A stretch of DNA of 64,000 nt from BJ22 sp021298375 (GTDB lineage Bacteria > Planctomycetota > Planctomycetia > Pirellulales > Pirellulaceae): the NCBI GenBank assembly GCA_046343015.1, contig JBKDOL010000110.1:42339-106338 (forward strand), written 5' to 3'. Under the pieces are notes generated by a model. It saw only the letters and a list, made by a program, of their open reading frames with translations. It did no database searches and was not told the origin of the DNA. A program made the translations under genes and the position numbers. Every line of letters starts with the position of its first letter. Within the stretch, counting starts at the first letter, position 1. This document shows, piece by piece, positions 63,108 through 64,000 of this stretch.

Positions 63108-63533
63108 ATGAAAACGAATGCAATCCTCGCTGGATTGCTGGTTTCGGGCTTGATCGGGCTGTCCGGTTGCGACCAAGGTGCTGCACCTGCCACTCCCAAA
63201 AAGGAAGAGCAGAAGACCTCGCAAACCGCCCCGACCACCCCACCAGCTGTCGCTGCTGCCCCATCGGCTGAAAAGCCCGCTGATGCGAGCAACCTGGTTT
63301 ACGTCAAGCTCAACGTCCCCAACATGACGTGAGGGGGATGTGCCGCCTCGGTCCGGGGCGATTTGACCAAGATTGAAGGAGTCAGCGACATCAAGACTGA
63401 CACTTCAGCAACGAGCTGCGAATTCAGGGTGACCAAAGAAGTGGCTGACCTGAAAGCCAAATTGGACGAATTCGCAAAGACGAATGAGCATCTGGCCGAA
63501 TGGACTTTCGCCAAGGAAAGCGAAATCCAGTAA
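63108..63533 (+). CDS. HMA-domain lipoprotein, probable selenoprotein (in-frame TGA)
   Basis: Translation from the ATG at 63108 gives a lipoprotein signal (MKTNAILAGLLVSGLIGLSGC), a Lys/Thr/Pro/Ala-rich linker and the start of an HMA domain (VYVKLNVPNMT). TGA at 63330-63332 interrupts the frame. The same frame continues for 66 more codons (GGCAASVRGDLTKIEGVSDI ... KESEIQ) to TAA at 63531-63533. HMA metal-binding motifs read M-T/x-C-x-x-C; here TGA stands where the first Cys should be, leaving UxxC. A SECIS-like hairpin follows. A pseudogene by a single base change (TGC or TGT to TGA) is the alternative; the intact, family-like downstream sequence argues against decay. The full product would be 141 residues, in the outer or inner membrane facing the periplasm, and probably handles copper or another soft metal. 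Confidence 0.78.
63333..63372 (+). promoter_or_regulatory. SECIS-like hairpin after the in-frame TGA
   Basis: CGCCTC (63344-63349) pairs with GGGGCG (63355-63360) in six base pairs, one of them U-G, around the loop GGUCC (63350-63354). The loop lies 17 bases after the TGA, close to the distance in E. coli fdhF, where the loop also starts GGU. An outer set of G-U pairs may extend the stem. It is inferred by eye, not folded by computer. Confidence 0.6.
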
Positions 63534-63567
63534 AGCCTAATCAAGTTGCAGAAACTGCCAACTTCTC

Positions 63568-63604
63568 CAGCCGCCGTGAAGCACTTCGCGGTGGCTGTTT
63601 TTTT
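63568..63604 (+). terminator. Rho-independent terminator of the HMA gene
   Basis: CAGCCGCCGTGAAG (63568-63581) pairs with CTTCGCGGTGGCTG (63584-63597), 14 bp including two G-T wobbles, followed by seven T. It lies 35 bases after the TAA at 63533, not after the TGA at 63332, which supports reading through the TGA. Confidence 0.93.
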
Positions 63605-63721
63605 GTCTGCGGGTTTGGTTTTTGCGACTCTTTCTCCGCGCTGCTGCGCCACCCAGGAGCCAGCGTCGGTGGAGCGTTGACAGCGAGGGTAGCCGAGGCT
63701 GGGCGTGAGCGAGGGTTCGGA

Positions 63722-63863
63722 GCCGGGGGCTGGCGCGAGGACCCGGCTGAGGAAGAGAGGAAAGCGAACCGGGGGCTGGCGCCAGGACCCGGCTGAGGAA
63801 GAGTGGAAAGCGAACCGGGGGCTGGCGCCAGGACCCGGCTGAGGAAGAGAGGAAAGCGAACCG
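63722..63863. repeat. 46-bp tandem repeat, about three copies, inverted relative to 61765-61890
   Basis: The unit begins GGCTGAGGAAGAGAGGAAAG, with starts at 63745, 63791 and 63837, and is the reverse complement of the unit at 61765-61890 with a few differences. The two arrays flank mtnB and the HMA gene as an inverted pair about 1.9 kb apart. Confidence 0.95.
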
Positions 63864-63892
63864 TGCGCGGAGGCGGAGTGGGAGGATAGAGC

Positions 63893-64000
63893 TCAGCTGT
63901 GCATGCGGGGCAGGGGATCGCCGCGGTGGATGATCTCCGCTTCGAGGGCAGCCAGCTCTTCCAGCCGCTGTTTCACGTCGGCATCGTCGCCAAAATACTT
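63893..64000 (-). CDS. 3' end of a minus-strand gene
   Basis: Only the last 35 codons are in the window. They read KYFGDDADVKQRLEELAALE followed by AEIIHRGDPLPRMHS and a TGA at 63893-63895. The helix rich in Glu/Leu and the PLPRMHS end look coding, but I cannot name the family from this tail. Confidence 0.65.
   Translation of the reverse strand, partial: KYFGDDADVKQRLEELAALEAEIIHRGDPLPRMHS

Larger units (their letters stand above)
63534..63892. other. Intergenic region with terminator and 46-bp array
   Basis: No gene is supported. A strong terminator lies at 63568-63604, and the 46-bp array at 63722-63863. Between them only GC-rich sequence of no visible function is found. Confidence 0.6.

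Noticed and set aside
63330..63533. HMA gene as a simple pseudogene with a nonsense mutation
   Set aside because: The downstream 66 codons stay open and family-like, the stop falls precisely on the motif Cys, a SECIS-like hairpin is present, and the terminator follows the distal stop. It remains the main alternative if no Sec machinery exists.

Overview
The window looks like a chromosome segment of a Gram-negative planctomycete, most likely Pirellulales-like. I infer this from an ECF sigma factor coupled to a Ser/Thr kinase, WxxGxW-repeat and Cys/Gly-rich surface proteins, several hypothetical families I associate with planctomycetes, a flagellar export block, an archaeal/eukaryal-type ProS, and G+C that appears close to 60% by eye. 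No rRNA, tRNA, insertion sequence, phage gene or CRISPR array was found.

Layout. 1-3025 (minus): secreted coiled-coil protein, Ser/Thr kinase and its overlapping ECF sigma factor. 3758-4543: alpha/beta-hydrolase without a nucleophilic Ser. 5145-11459 (plus): degenerate ATPase-like protein, then fliF, fliO, fliP, fliQ, fliR and a short flhB with no autocleavage domain. 11463-14980 (minus): sulfotransferase, then a SNF2-type ATPase translationally coupled to an unknown protein. 15656-22524 (plus): small unknown protein, hydrolase, UvrC-like GIY-YIG protein, membrane protein, DUF2252 protein and zinc-ribbon protein. 22791-28146 (minus): large WxxGxW/Gln-rich secreted protein and RNase R. 28464-32094 (plus): outer-membrane protein and OPT transporter. 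32301-34836 (minus): YhaM-like exonuclease and phosphofructokinase. 35178-43775 (plus): ProS, DUF4416 protein, secreted unknowns, a tetraheme cytochrome fused to a 5'-nucleotidase-like domain, and a second Ser/Thr kinase. 43929-51756 (minus): sugar-phosphate isomerase-like Tat protein, then a three-gene cluster (shortened SecA paralogue, GAF-GAF-HlyD protein, PqqD/M50/HlyD fusion). 52088-56978 (plus): coupled unknown and LolA-like lipoprotein, 7Fe ferredoxin, small zinc-ribbon-like protein, isocitrate/isopropylmalate-type dehydrogenase. 57044-63533: methionine-salvage genes mtnC, mtnD and mtnB, a C25 (gingipain-type) peptidase between mtnD and mtnB, and an HMA-domain lipoprotein with an in-frame TGA. 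63893-64000 holds the 3' end of a minus-strand gene.

The strongest candidates for something new are two. First, the SecA-paralogue/HlyD/S2P cluster (45060-51756) looks like a dedicated export or peptide-processing machine. Second, the HMA lipoprotein at 63108-63533 has TGA exactly where the first metal-binding Cys should be, followed by a SECIS-like hairpin, which suggests selenocysteine. A third theme runs through the whole window: perfect short tandem duplications with 12-46 bp units, in intergenic DNA and, in multiples of three, inside genes. One 46-bp array occurs twice in opposite orientations around mtnB and the HMA gene.
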